From positions 248,001-312,000 of the forward strand of contig NZ_FTPL01000002.1 in NCBI RefSeq assembly GCF_900156305.1: a stretch of DNA of 64,000 bases. Reading direction: 5' to 3'. This document shows positions 11,445 through 19,546 of the stretch, piece after piece; the stretch's first letter is position 1, and every line of letters starts with the position of its first letter. The notes under the pieces were generated by a model. The model was given only the letters and a program-made list of their open reading frames with translations. It ran no database searches and was not told where the DNA came from. The stretch comes from Edaphobacillus lindanitolerans (lineage in GTDB: Bacteria; Bacillota; Bacilli; Bacillales_A; Planococcaceae). Both the position numbers and the translations under genes were made by a program.

Positions 11445-11523
11445 GGATATCCCCCCTTTTGCGGCATGCGGGTCTCTCTCTCTGCCCCTTTGACATACCG
11501 TTTAACGCAAAAATCGCTGAAAC

Positions 11524-11693
11524 AAAAAGAAGCAGAGGGCAGGATCGCATCCGGACTCTGAAGATGCACCGGCTCGGTGCCCCGCTGTCCCAGTCAGCCC
11601 GGACAGCCGTCGCTCCGGCTGCCGGCCTGCCATGACAGTGTCAGGGTCTTCCCGACCGGTTGATCTGCAGATGCCATGCACCCTGCCCTCTGC
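11524..11693 (-). ncRNA. Candidate structured RNA / long-loop terminator between phoH and pgpH
   Basis: On the minus strand GCAGAGGGCAGG (11693-11682) is perfectly complementary to CCTGCCCTCTGC (11543-11532), which is followed by TTCTTTTTG. The 138 nt enclosed by this 12-bp stem contain further hairpins: a 15-nt one at 11566-11580 (GCACCG-AGC-CGGTGC), one at 11599-11625, and a GGTC/GACC hairpin. GCATC/GATGC can extend the closing stem inward. The layout resembles a multi-branched riboswitch-like RNA ending in a terminator. I checked it by eye against T-box, ydaO, cobalamin, SRP and 6S motifs and found no match. Function unknown. Confidence 0.5.
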
Positions 11694-11716
11694 GGCAATC
11701 ATGAACGACTGTTCAG

Positions 11717-12676
11717 TTAACGGTCCGACGCTTTCTCGTACGCCTCGATGATTCGGGCGACAAGCGGATGGCGGACAACGTCTCCCTGTTCGAACTCCTG
11801 AAAATGGATCCCCTGGACCCCGGCAAGTATCTTCTCCGCGACCATGAGGCCCGATTCCGTGCCTCGCGGCAGATCGATCTGGGTCTTGTCACCGGTCACG
11901 ACCATCTTTGAGCCGAATCCGAGCCGCGTCAGGAACATCTTCATCTGGGCCTTTGTCGTGTTCTGTGCCTCATCCAGGATGACGAACGCATCGTCGAGCG
12001 TGCGTCCGCGCATGTACGCGAGCGGTGCGATCTCGATCGTCCCCCGCTCCATCAGGCGCTCGGTCTGCTCGGATCCGAGCACATCGTACAGCGCATCGTA
12101 GAGCGGACGCAGATAAGGGTCGACCTTCTCTTTGAGGTCCCCGGGCAGAAAGCCGAGGTTTTCCCCGGCTTCCACGGCCGGCCTCGTGAGGATGATCCGC
12201 TTGACCTGCCCGTTTTTCATCGCCTGTACGGCCATGACCACAGCCAGATACGTCTTTCCCGTCCCCGCCGGCCCGATTGCGAACACCATGTCCTGGCCGC
12301 GGATGGCATGGATATACTCCCGCTGGCCGATCGTCTTGGCCCGGATCGCCTTGCCTTTCGTGTTGCGGGCAATTTCTTCGTCATATAGTTCCGCAAAATA
12401 TTCAATTGTCCCGTTCTTCGTCATTTCCAGCGCAGTGGAAACGTCCCGCAGTCCGATATTGATCCCTTTTCGGATCACCTTCAGCAGCTGGCCGAGCATT
12501 TCTCTCGCTGTCCCGGACGCTTCCGCGTCCCCCTGGACCGTGATGACGCCTCCGCGGGTGAGGATCCGGACGCCGAGCTCCGCCTCCAGCAGCTTCATGT
12601 TTTGGTCGGAAATGCCGAGCAGCATGACCGCTTCATTCGGGTCCTCCACATGCAGTTGTACCGTGTTGTCTTCCAA
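11717..12676 (-). CDS. phoH: PhoH family ATPase
   Basis: 319 residues. An N-terminal KH-like segment (about 1-90) is followed by a P-loop ATPase domain: Walker A GPAGTGKT near 132 and Walker B FVILDEAQN. PhoH-like proteins are predicted RNA-associated ATPases/helicases, often phosphate-starvation induced; the gene neighbours ybeY in many bacteria, hinting at RNA metabolism. It starts 4 bp after the yqfD stop. Confidence 0.93.
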   Translation of the reverse strand: MEDNTVQLHVEDPNEAVMLLGISDQNMKLLEAELGVRILTRGGVITVQGDAEASGTAREMLGQLLKVIRKGINIGLRDVSTALEMTKNGTIEYFAELYDEEIARNTKGKAIRAKTIGQREYIHAIRGQDMVFAIGPAGTGKTYLAVVMAVQAMKNGQVKRIILTRPAVEAGENLGFLPGDLKEKVDPYLRPLYDALYDVLGSEQTERLMERGTIEIAPLAYMRGRTLDDAFVILDEAQNTTKAQMKMFLTRLGFGSKMVVTGDKTQIDLPRGTESGLMVAEKILAGVQGIHFQEFEQGDVVRHPLVARIIEAYEKASDR

Positions 12677-12680
12677 ATGA

Positions 12681-13808
12681 TCAGTCTCCTTGGGCTACCT
12701 GTTTTCTTACGGCAATATTTTCATTTATGAGAAATAATATGGTCCCCTCTACTTTATCATTATCATAATCCACACGCAAAATTTTTTCATCTTTTACCTT
12801 TGCGCCGGGTGTCAGCGAGCGGCGAAGTTTTTCCCTCAGGATCCCGAGGATCAGTTCTTCCCCGTTCTCTTCCTCCAGTTGGAAAGACCGCTGGCGGACG
12901 GCCGATGTCTCGCCGATGGACAGCATGCCGGACAGGGGCCGGGGGAGCCGGAGCTGCCGCCAGTTTCCGTCGGCGGATTTCTCTCTGCTCTCCCCTAGGG
13001 CGATCTTGAATTCGCGGCCGTTGAGCTGCGAGTATCGGACACGTGCCGGAATCGAGAAGTGCATCTCCTGGAAGTAGTCGCCGTATACCTTGCCTTCGGC
13101 GCCGGTCATGACAGACTTGTCCCCCTGTGTGACGATGCCTGATGCCAGTATGTCCCCTTTTTCCACTGTTGTATTCGGCAGGACGTTCCGGACGCCGCTC
13201 GTCAATTCAAATCTCGTGACAACCGCACGCCGGGAGGCTGCCAGATGGGCAGGCGCTTCTTTTTGGCCCGAACCGGTCCCGGCTTTCGGCGCCTCGATGG
13301 CATGGACGGTCAGCCTGCCGCCCCTCAGCTCCACCCGCACCCATGCCAGGCCGGGGTCCGCGGACATGAGCGCGTTCCGGATCTTCCCCTCATCCGGCAC
13401 CTGCCCCATCCTCATCGGGGCGGTCATGCCCTGCTTGCCCAGCCACTCACTGATCCGCTCCTCCCTCTCCGGCACGCCGCCGGCGACATCCACCGTCCAG
13501 ATGAACATGGAGAGAATGAGCGGCGGCAGGAGGAACAGCACAAACCCCGAGAGGCTCTGCCAAGACAGGAACCGCTCCATGTGCCCTGATTCGCCGAAAA
13601 GGCGGAGCCGGACCCGGTGCCTTCTCCTGAGTTTCCGGAGTGCGGGCATGTCCGCCTTCCTGGCGGAGAAGAGGAGCACTTCCTCCTCCCGCCGGACATT
13701 CCGGACACCGATCCCCCTGGCCGCCGCATCGGACAGGAAGGCGTCCGCGTGATCTCCCCTGACCTCGACGAGGATCCTGCCCGGCCGTCTCAGCACGTCA
13801 GTCCGCAT
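12681..13808 (-). CDS. yqfD: Sporulation protein YqfD
   Basis: 375 residues, matching the YqfD family (sporulation-stage, sigma-E regulon in B. subtilis; null mutants affect sporulation there). Visible: an N-terminal cytoplasmic region, one strong transmembrane segment near 88-108 (SLSGFVLFLLPPLILSMFIW), and a large extracytoplasmic part with TVEKGDILASGIV and GKVYGDYFQE motifs. It overlaps yqfC by 11 bp and is followed directly by phoH, the canonical order. Biochemical function is not known. Confidence 0.9.
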   Translation of the reverse strand: MRTDVLRRPGRILVEVRGDHADAFLSDAAARGIGVRNVRREEEVLLFSARKADMPALRKLRRRHRVRLRLFGESGHMERFLSWQSLSGFVLFLLPPLILSMFIWTVDVAGGVPEREERISEWLGKQGMTAPMRMGQVPDEGKIRNALMSADPGLAWVRVELRGGRLTVHAIEAPKAGTGSGQKEAPAHLAASRRAVVTRFELTSGVRNVLPNTTVEKGDILASGIVTQGDKSVMTGAEGKVYGDYFQEMHFSIPARVRYSQLNGREFKIALGESREKSADGNWRQLRLPRPLSGMLSIGETSAVRQRSFQLEEENGEELILGILREKLRRSLTPGAKVKDEKILRVDYDNDKVEGTILFLINENIAVRKQVAQGD

Positions 13809-14043
13809 GGTCTCTCGTCCGGATCAATGTGAGCCGGTCAAGCCGGCCGAACGTGATGAGGGCGGCTTCCTCCCCGATTTCATCGACCACCACCTCTTCG
13901 CCTTCAAGCGACAGGGCATAGGGTGCAATCCGTATATTCACCAATCTCGACCCGATCTTTTCCACCTTGAAAACACCGTTGAGACGGAGCGTCCGGTGGT
14001 CTTCAATTTCCAGGAACGGGACCATTTTTAAAAATCTGCGCAT
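13798..14043 (-). CDS. yqfC: Sporulation protein YqfC
   Basis: 81 residues, YabP/YqfC family (spore-coat-assembly-like small protein). The start MRRFLKMVPFLEIEDHRTLRLNG is family-typical in pattern. It is the first gene of the yqfC-yqfD-phoH-pgpH-ybeY run. Its ribosome binding site (AAGGGGG) lies in the 3' arm of a terminator-like hairpin at 14046-14085, so initiation may be structure-controlled. Confidence 0.87.
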   Translation of the reverse strand: MRRFLKMVPFLEIEDHRTLRLNGVFKVEKIGSRLVNIRIAPYALSLEGEEVVVDEIGEEAALITFGRLDRLTLIRTRDHAD

Positions 14044-14045
14044 AG

Positions 14046-14085
14046 AAAAACCCCCTTGGCCTTCATTTTATGAAAGCCGAGGGGG
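14046..14085 (-). terminator. Terminator/attenuator hairpin containing the yqfC ribosome binding site
   Basis: Minus-strand stem of 16 positions with one mismatch (14085-14070 with 14066-14051), a 3-nt loop and T5. It ends three bases before the yqfC ATG. It terminates the nfeD-floA-(14094 gene) transcript. The GGGGG of its 3' arm is also the only Shine-Dalgarno candidate for yqfC. Confidence 0.8.
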
Positions 14086-14093
14086 TTGCATGA

Positions 14094-14600
14094 TTATTTG
14101 CGCCGCGCTTTTGGCGGTCCGAGAATCTCCGAGAAGATGACGCCGCGGACGAGGTCGTCCCTCGTCTCCGGAAGAAGCCGGGAAGACCCGATTTCCCCGA
14201 GTGTGATCGGATCATCGATGGGCCGGTCTGCCGTCAGGTCATCTGCATGGACCGCACTCCTTCGCTGGGAAGGCTCGCGCCCTTTCTTCCTCTGGGGCTC
14301 GGCCGTCTTCGGAAGCTGCGGCTTTTCCGTCCGTTTCTTCTGCTCCGTCTCTGTTTTCCGCTCTTCCCGCGGATCTTCACGGAACTCCTTCATTTCCTTC
14401 TTGACTTCCTGCTGAAGATCTTCGTACAGCTGGCGGGTCAGTTCCCTGAGCCCGCCGGCGGGCTGTTCGGGTTTACGCGCCGGTTTGGGAACCGGCTTGG
14501 TCTGGACCGGGCCGGGCTTGCCGGGCGCTTTCTTTTTGTCATTCCCCTTCATCAGGGAACCCACGATGAGGGAAATGATCAGAAGGATGATTGGTTCCAT
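14094..14600 (-). CDS. Membrane-anchored hypothetical protein, charged and proline-rich
   Basis: I do not recognise a characterised family. 168 residues: one N-terminal hydrophobic segment (about 2-16, PIILLIISLIVGSLM), then a Lys/Pro-rich stretch (20-48), a Glu/Lys-rich helical stretch (50-110) and a C-terminal motif LVRGVIFSEILGPPKARRK. The C-terminal SEILGPP motif recalls small uncharacterised proteins of Bacillales. The ATG follows AAAGGGGATGAG. It lies 34 bp downstream of floA and ahead of a strong terminator, so it probably belongs to the nfeD-floA membrane-organisation operon. It occupies the place of yqfB in B. subtilis, but I cannot show homology. Confidence 0.75.
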   Translation of the reverse strand: MEPIILLIISLIVGSLMKGNDKKKAPGKPGPVQTKPVPKPARKPEQPAGGLRELTRQLYEDLQQEVKKEMKEFREDPREERKTETEQKKRTEKPQLPKTAEPQRKKGREPSQRRSAVHADDLTADRPIDDPITLGEIGSSRLLPETRDDLVRGVIFSEILGPPKARRK

Positions 14601-14634
14601 GGCCTCATCCCCTTTCTATCCGGATCCGGGTCAA

Positions 14635-15636
14635 TTATTTGTCCCTGCCTGCTCCGGATGACTGGTCTGTGCCCACTTTGCCGAGCGCTTCGCGCATCGT
14701 TGTGTCCGCCTGGATATTATGGTAATTCACATAGTCCATGACGCCGATGTTGCCGTCCCGGAGCGCAGCCGCCATGGCGAGCGGAACTTCGGCCTCCGCC
14801 TCGACGACCTTCGCGCGCATCTCTCCGACTTTGGCGCGCATTTCCTGCTCGCCGGCAACCGCCATTGCACGGCGTTCTTCGGCTTTCGCCTGGGCGATTT
14901 TCTTGTCGGCTTCCGCCTGTTCGGTCTGGAGCTCTGCACCGATGTTCTTGCCGATGTCCACGTCCGCGATATCGATGGACAGGATTTCAAAAGCCGTTCC
15001 GGAGTCAAGTCCTTTGGCGAGGACCGTCTGGGAGATCATATCCGGGTTCTCAAGTACGACATTGTGGTGCTGTGCGGAACCGATTGTCGAGACGACGCCT
15101 TCGCCGACACGTGCAACGATCGTTTCTTCGCCGGCACCCCCGACGAGGCGGTCGATGTTCGCACGGACGGTGATCCGGGCTTTCGCCTTCACTTCGATCC
15201 CGTTCATCGCGACACCGGCGATGAACGGCGTTTCGATGACTTTCGGGTTGACGGACATCTGGACGGCTTCGAGCACGTCGCGTCCGGCAAGGTCGATGGC
15301 CGCAGCCCGCTCGAAGGACAGGGCGATGTTTGCACGGTGCGCCGCGATGAGCGCGTTGACGACCCGGTCCACGTTACCTCCGGCGAGATAGTGGCTCTCC
15401 AGCTGGTTGATGGCGACATCCAGGCCGGCTTTGTGCGCCTTGATGAGGGGATTGACGATCCTGCTCGGGATGACCCGGCGAAGACGCATTCCGACGAGCG
15501 TGAAGATGCTCACCTTCACGCCCGCGGCAAGCGCAGAGATCCACAGTGCCACCGGCACGAACGTGAAGAAGATGGACAGGGCGATGATCACCAGAAATAC
15601 GACGATGATCAGCCCGATTGTTCCGAAACCTAACAT
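14635..15636 (-). CDS. floA: Flotillin-like protein FloA
   Basis: 333 residues of the YqfA/FloA family, scaffold proteins of functional membrane microdomains. One N-terminal membrane hairpin (about 5-50) is followed by the SPFH/PHB-like region and a long Ala/Glu/Lys-rich coiled coil ([20 protein letters not shown], near 235-270). AGGAGGAAAAAGA precedes the ATG. It is co-transcribed with the NfeD-type partner 11 bp upstream, the standard pairing. Confidence 0.95.
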   Translation of the reverse strand: MLGFGTIGLIIVVFLVIIALSIFFTFVPVALWISALAAGVKVSIFTLVGMRLRRVIPSRIVNPLIKAHKAGLDVAINQLESHYLAGGNVDRVVNALIAAHRANIALSFERAAAIDLAGRDVLEAVQMSVNPKVIETPFIAGVAMNGIEVKAKARITVRANIDRLVGGAGEETIVARVGEGVVSTIGSAQHHNVVLENPDMISQTVLAKGLDSGTAFEILSIDIADVDIGKNIGAELQTEQAEADKKIAQAKAEERRAMAVAGEQEMRAKVGEMRAKVVEAEAEVPLAMAAALRDGNIGVMDYVNYHNIQADTTMREALGKVGTDQSSGAGRDK

Positions 15637-15647
15637 TCTTTTTCCTC

Positions 15648-16970
15648 CTAGTCGGCTTTCACTTCCCTGACAACAATACGGGAACCTTCCACCTTGATCA
15701 CTTGTACTTCTTTGTCTTTTTCGATGAAACTTCCTTCCGTGACGACGTCCAGCATTTCATTGTCGAGCCGGACGGCGCCGGACGGGCGGAGCGCAGTGAG
15801 GGAGACCCCTTTTCTGCCGATCAGCTCCAGCCGGTTCTTGTTTGAGACGTAGCCGCTTTCCGTGTCGGTCGAATCCATGAGCACAAGCTTGCTCAACAGA
15901 TGCAGCCGCTTACCGAAGAATTTCATGAGGATCACCATTCCCATTACCATGATGACGAGCGCGATCGCGACGGACACACCCATCACGAGCGGGTCTCCGC
16001 CCGCCATGATGATCCCGCCGACGACGGCCGCCGCACCGGCGACTCCGAGGATGCCGCCCGATACGAACAGTTCGGCGACAAGGAGGCCGATCCCGAGAAC
16101 GAACAGCAGGATCGCTTCATATCCGGCGAGGCCGGCAACAAGGTGACCGTAGAAGAACAGCAGGATTGCCGACACGCCCATCGTACCCGGCACACCAAAT
16201 CCCGGCGAATACAATTCGACGATGAGTCCGAGTCCTGCAATCGACAGCAGGATCGGCACGACGACCGGATTTGTGATGAACCGTGCTAGCTTCTCACTGA
16301 ACGTTTCGGTCATATTGACGACCTCTGCCCCGCTCAGGCCTGTCTTTTCGAGCAGTTCGTCAAATGAAGAGACGGTCCCTTCGCTGTAACCCACTTTTTC
16401 GGCTTCCTTTGCGGAAAGGGTGAGCAGCTGCCCCTTGCCTGCACGGTATTCGGGCAGGTCCTGGTCAGGGTCCGCCATGGCGAGGGCGTATTTCGGATCC
16501 CGATTCTGATCCGAAGACTCCGCCGCATTTTGCATCGCCGTGCGCCAGGCGCTGTCCGCCTTCGTGTCCGCGGCATTCCCCGACTGGTCAATCACCTGTG
16601 CGGCACCGATCCTGCCGGAGGGATCCATATAGATCTCATCGGCATGAAGCGCGAGGAACGCCCCTGCGGACAGTGCGTCCCGGTTGATGTAAGCGATGAT
16701 TTTAGGATTCGCATTGTCCATCAGCTTGGCGATCTTCCCGGCAGCGTCCACGAAGCCGCCTGGCGTGTTGATCTCCAGGATGACGGTATCGGCGCCGGCC
16801 TTCTCGGCTTCCGCGATGGACCGTTCAAGAAACTCATACAGTCCCCGTTCGACTTCGTTCTCCAGCGGGACATGGAACACCGTTTTCCCCTTGGCGCCGG
16901 CAGCCGGCGCGAACAGGAGTACGGCAGCAACCAGCAAAAGGACCATCCGGACAAACCGGACTGCTTTCAA
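15648..16970 (-). CDS. nfeD: NfeD-like ClpP-type serine protease (YqeZ), flotillin partner
   Basis: 440 residues from a TTG at 16970 preceded by GGGGGTGA; longer frames reach 17087 but would read through the promoter region. There is an N-terminal signal segment (about 1-28), a ClpP/S49-like protease domain ([14 protein letters not shown]; Ser near residue 100 in [16 protein letters not shown]), a cluster of transmembrane helices (about 230-340) and a C-terminal OB-fold NfeD domain. These proteins act with flotillin or stomatin partners in membrane quality control. In B. subtilis yqeZ-yqfA(floA) is in the sigma-W regulon, in agreement with the candidate promoter upstream. Confidence 0.92.
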   Translation of the reverse strand: MKAVRFVRMVLLLVAAVLLFAPAAGAKGKTVFHVPLENEVERGLYEFLERSIAEAEKAGADTVILEINTPGGFVDAAGKIAKLMDNANPKIIAYINRDALSAGAFLALHADEIYMDPSGRIGAAQVIDQSGNAADTKADSAWRTAMQNAAESSDQNRDPKYALAMADPDQDLPEYRAGKGQLLTLSAKEAEKVGYSEGTVSSFDELLEKTGLSGAEVVNMTETFSEKLARFITNPVVVPILLSIAGLGLIVELYSPGFGVPGTMGVSAILLFFYGHLVAGLAGYEAILLFVLGIGLLVAELFVSGGILGVAGAAAVVGGIIMAGGDPLVMGVSVAIALVIMVMGMVILMKFFGKRLHLLSKLVLMDSTDTESGYVSNKNRLELIGRKGVSLTALRPSGAVRLDNEMLDVVTEGSFIEKDKEVQVIKVEGSRIVVREVKAD

Positions 16971-16994
16971 GACTTCACCCCCATTCCTGATTCC

Positions 16995-17035
16995 ATTATA
17001 GTCTATTCTACGGATGGAATCGGCCCAAAGTTTCA
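16995..17035 (-). promoter_or_regulatory. Sigma-W-type (ECF) promoter of nfeD-floA, with a TATAAT nearby
   Basis: Minus strand: TGAAAC (17035-17030), a 17-bp spacer and CGTA (17012-17009), the TGAAAC/CGTA pattern of sigma-W promoters. The usual spacer is 16, so this is one base long. A TATAAT at 17000-16995 may be an additional sigma-A -10 element without a clear -35. The position, about 35 bp ahead of the TTG start, suits either. Confidence 0.6.
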
Positions 17036-17043
17036 CCCATATG

Positions 17044-17082
17044 AAAAGAAACCGGAAAATCCCTGAGGGAATTTCCGGTTTC
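17044..17082 (-). terminator. rpsU terminator
   Basis: A 16-bp stem with one mismatch (GAAACCGGAAA arm at 17082-17067, complementary arm at 17063-17048), a 3-nt loop and T4, 60 bp after the rpsU stop and just before the nfeD promoter. Confidence 0.85.
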
Positions 17083-17142
17083 GTCATATTCGTTCATTCG
17101 TTTGAAGGTTTGCCATTCCGGACGCAGAGGTGACCGAGGGGA

Positions 17143-17316
17143 TCAATACTTGCGCTTGCGGGCAGCTTCGGATTTCTTCTTCCGTTTTACGCTTGGCTTT
17201 TCATAATACTCGCGTTTGCGGACCTCTTGAATCGTACCGGATTTGGAAACGGTACGTTTGAAGCGGCGAAGAGCATCTTCGAGCGATTCGTTTTTACGAA
17301 CGACAGTTTTTGTCAT
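17143..17316 (-). CDS. rpsU: 30S ribosomal protein S21
   Basis: 57 residues, the normal S21 length, rich in Arg/Lys ([21 protein letters not shown] ... [14 protein letters not shown] in outline). S21 binds the 3' region of 16S rRNA near the anti-Shine-Dalgarno. The ATG at 17316 follows GGGAGGGG; an extension to 17352 is not supported. It has its own promoter and terminator. The yqeY gene that follows rpsU in B. subtilis is absent. Confidence 0.97.
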   Translation of the reverse strand: MTKTVVRKNESLEDALRRFKRTVSKSGTIQEVRKREYYEKPSVKRKKKSEAARKRKY

Positions 17317-17373
17317 GTCTTTTCCCCTCCCTCCGAGCACACTTCGGTACATGAATAACTCATGTACTCAAGA

Positions 17374-17402
17374 ATTATAGCCCAATCCGGCGACCGGGTC
17401 AA
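17374..17402 (-). promoter_or_regulatory. Sigma-A promoter of rpsU
   Basis: Minus strand TTGACC (17402-17397), 17-bp spacer, TATAAT (17379-17374). This near-consensus promoter lies just after the deoC stop and gives a leader of about 50 nt. Confidence 0.85.
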
Positions 17403-17417
17403 TCATTATCTTACAAA

Positions 17418-18089
17418 TTAATAGTCGGAAGAGGACTCGAGTCCCTGCATGATCGAGACGCCGGAGCTGGCGCCGATCCGGGTGGCGCCGGCCTTGATCA
17501 TCTTCTCCACGTCTGCCAGGCTGCGGACGCCGCCGGATGCCTTGACGCCCATCTCTTCGCCGACCGTCAGGCGCATGAGCGCCACGTCTTCCACCGTCGC
17601 GCCGCCCGTCGAGAATCCTGTGGATGTTTTGACAAAGTCCGCTCCTGCTTGCTTCGCAAGGCGGCAGGCGGTGATTTTCTCATCGTCCGTCAGGAGGCTC
17701 GTCTCGATGATCACTTTGACGAGCGCCTTTCCGGATGCCGCCTCGACGACCGCGCGGATGTCCGATTCAACGGTCTGCTCGTCCCCGCTTTTCAGTGCGC
17801 CGATGTTGATGACCATGTCGACCTCGCCGGCGCCTTTGGCGATGGCATCGGCCGTTTCGAATGCTTTCGTTTCTTTCGTGTTCGCACCGAGCGGGAAGCC
17901 GATGACCGTGCAGACCTTCACGTCGGAGCCTTCCAGCTCCCGTGCGGCGGTTTCCACCCATCCGGGGTTTACGCACACGGAGGCGAAAGAATGAACCTTC
18001 GCTTCCGCACAGAGAACGATGATCTGTTCCGCGGTTGCTTCGGCTTTGAGGAGTGTATGGTCGATGTAGGATGCGATATTGGATGTCAT
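17418..18089 (-). CDS. deoC: Deoxyribose-phosphate aldolase
   Basis: Cleaves 2-deoxyribose-5-phosphate to glyceraldehyde-3-phosphate and acetaldehyde in deoxynucleoside catabolism. 223 residues, the short DeoC class. The Schiff-base lysine is K154 in [10 protein letters not shown], and the [12 protein letters not shown] block supplies active-site Asp and Lys. AGGAGGAATTTAG precedes the ATG. In B. subtilis deoC (dra) sits elsewhere; here it is between mtaB and rpsU. No clear promoter is visible, so it may depend on read-through past the mtaB terminator or on a weak promoter. Confidence 0.96.
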   Translation of the reverse strand: MTSNIASYIDHTLLKAEATAEQIIVLCAEAKVHSFASVCVNPGWVETAARELEGSDVKVCTVIGFPLGANTKETKAFETADAIAKGAGEVDMVINIGALKSGDEQTVESDIRAVVEAASGKALVKVIIETSLLTDDEKITACRLAKQAGADFVKTSTGFSTGGATVEDVALMRLTVGEEMGVKASGGVRSLADVEKMIKAGATRIGASSGVSIMQGLESSSDY

Positions 18090-18135
18090 TCTAAATTCCT
18101 CCTGTAGATGCGGCGGGCCGCTCTGGATTTAAATG

Positions 18136-18176
18136 AAAAAGCAGAGGGCGGACGCGGTTTCGCGCCGCTCCCCTGC
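18136..18176 (-). terminator. Terminator of the hrcA-to-mtaB operon
   Basis: GC-rich hairpin (arms at 18176-18165 and 18151-18141 with one bulge) followed by T5 on the minus strand, 21 bp after the mtaB stop. Confidence 0.75.
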
Positions 18177-18197
18177 CGGTCAGGCGGGCGGTCCCGG

Positions 18198-19541
18198 TCA
18201 GACTGCCGGTTCGGGGTTGTCCTCAAGAACCCGGACAAACACGCCTTCGTTGTACGGGTAGCCCGCTTTTTTGATCTTCACCCGGACGATCTTGCCGACC
18301 ATCGATTCGTCCGCCGGCACGACCACTTTGAGGTAATTGTCCGTATAGCCTTCATACAGGCCGCTTTCCGGATCTTCCTTGTACGGTTCTTCCGGAATCA
18401 TTTCCAGCACCTGGCCTTCGTAGGCGGAGGCATATTCTTTCGCAAGCTGGTCGTTCAGGCCGATCAGCCTGTGGACCCGCTCGTTTTTCACCTGCTCGTC
18501 GATCTGGTCGGTCATGCGGGCGGCGGGTGTCCCGATCCTCTGGGAATACGGGAACACATGAAGCTCCGCAAACCGGTGGTCGCGGATGAACTCGTACGTC
18601 TCCATGAACTCTTCCTCGGTCTCTCCCGGGAACCCGACGATGACGTCCGACGTCAGCGCGAAATCCGGCAGGGCCTCGCGGAGCCGTTCGAGCCGCTCGG
18701 CGAAGAACGCCATCGTGTACTTCCTGCGCATCCGCCGGAGGACGGTGTCGGAGCCCGACTGGATCGGAATATGGAGGTGACGGACGACGATCTCCGATTC
18801 CTTCAGGACCCCGATCACTTCGTCGGTCAGCTGGCTCGCCTCGATCGAAGAGATCCTGAGGCGCTTCAGGCCTTTGACGTTCGTCTCGATGTCCCGCAGC
18901 AGCTGGGCGAGGTTATAGTCTTTCAGGTCTTCGCCGTAGCCGCCCGTATGGATGCCGGTGAGGACGATCTCCAGGTAGCCTGCATCTACGAGCTGCTGTG
19001 CCTGGTGCACGACCTCCTGAGGGTCCCGGGACCGCATGAGCCCGCGTGCCCAGGGGATGATGCAGAAGGTGCAGAAGTTGTTGCAGCCTTCCTGGATCTT
19101 CAGGGATGCACGCGTGCGGTCCGTGAAGGACGGCACGTCCAGTTCCTCATAAACCCGGTTTTTCATGATGTTGCCGACGGCGTTGATCGGCTGCCGTTCC
19201 GTGCGGAACTGGTCGATGTAGCCGATCAGCTTCGTCCGGTCCTGTGTGCCGACGACGATGTCGACGCCCGGGATCTCCATGATTTCCGCGGACGATGTCT
19301 GGGCATAGCAGCCCGTCACGCAGACCACGGCATCCGGATTCGAACGGATGGCCCGCCGGATGACCTGGCGGCTTTTCCGGTCGCTCGTGTTCGTGACCGT
19401 GCATGTATTGATGACGTACACGTCCGAACGCCGTTCGAAGTCGGTCCGGTCGTAGCCGGCGTCTTTGAACAGCTGCCAGATCGCCTCCGTCTCATAGTGG
19501 TTCACTTTGCAGCCCAATGTATGAAAAGCGACTGTCGACAT
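18198..19541 (-). CDS. mtaB: tRNA (t6A37) methylthiotransferase MtaB
   Basis: Radical-SAM enzyme converting t6A37 to ms2t6A37 in tRNAs reading ANN codons. 447 residues. The N-terminal UPF0004 domain carries the auxiliary Fe-S cysteines C11, C47 and C78. The radical-SAM motif is C153-xxx-C157-xx-C160 (CNNFCTFC). The C-terminal TRAM domain runs from about 375. The ATG at 19541 follows AGAGGTGAG; the upstream GTG overlaps that ribosome binding site. It is the last gene of the heat-shock operon, overlapping nothing but only 5 bp after rsmE. Confidence 0.95.
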   Translation of the reverse strand: MSTVAFHTLGCKVNHYETEAIWQLFKDAGYDRTDFERRSDVYVINTCTVTNTSDRKSRQVIRRAIRSNPDAVVCVTGCYAQTSSAEIMEIPGVDIVVGTQDRTKLIGYIDQFRTERQPINAVGNIMKNRVYEELDVPSFTDRTRASLKIQEGCNNFCTFCIIPWARGLMRSRDPQEVVHQAQQLVDAGYLEIVLTGIHTGGYGEDLKDYNLAQLLRDIETNVKGLKRLRISSIEASQLTDEVIGVLKESEIVVRHLHIPIQSGSDTVLRRMRRKYTMAFFAERLERLREALPDFALTSDVIVGFPGETEEEFMETYEFIRDHRFAELHVFPYSQRIGTPAARMTDQIDEQVKNERVHRLIGLNDQLAKEYASAYEGQVLEMIPEEPYKEDPESGLYEGYTDNYLKVVVPADESMVGKIVRVKIKKAGYPYNEGVFVRVLEDNPEPAV

Positions 19542-19546
19542 GGGGC

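Noticed and set aside
11502-11702. 66-codon minus-strand frame in the phoH-pgpH gap, considered as a leader peptide
   Set aside because: No Shine-Dalgarno before its ATG and its composition (Arg/Gly/Ser-rich) follows from the GC-rich RNA stems; the RNA structure is the better explanation.
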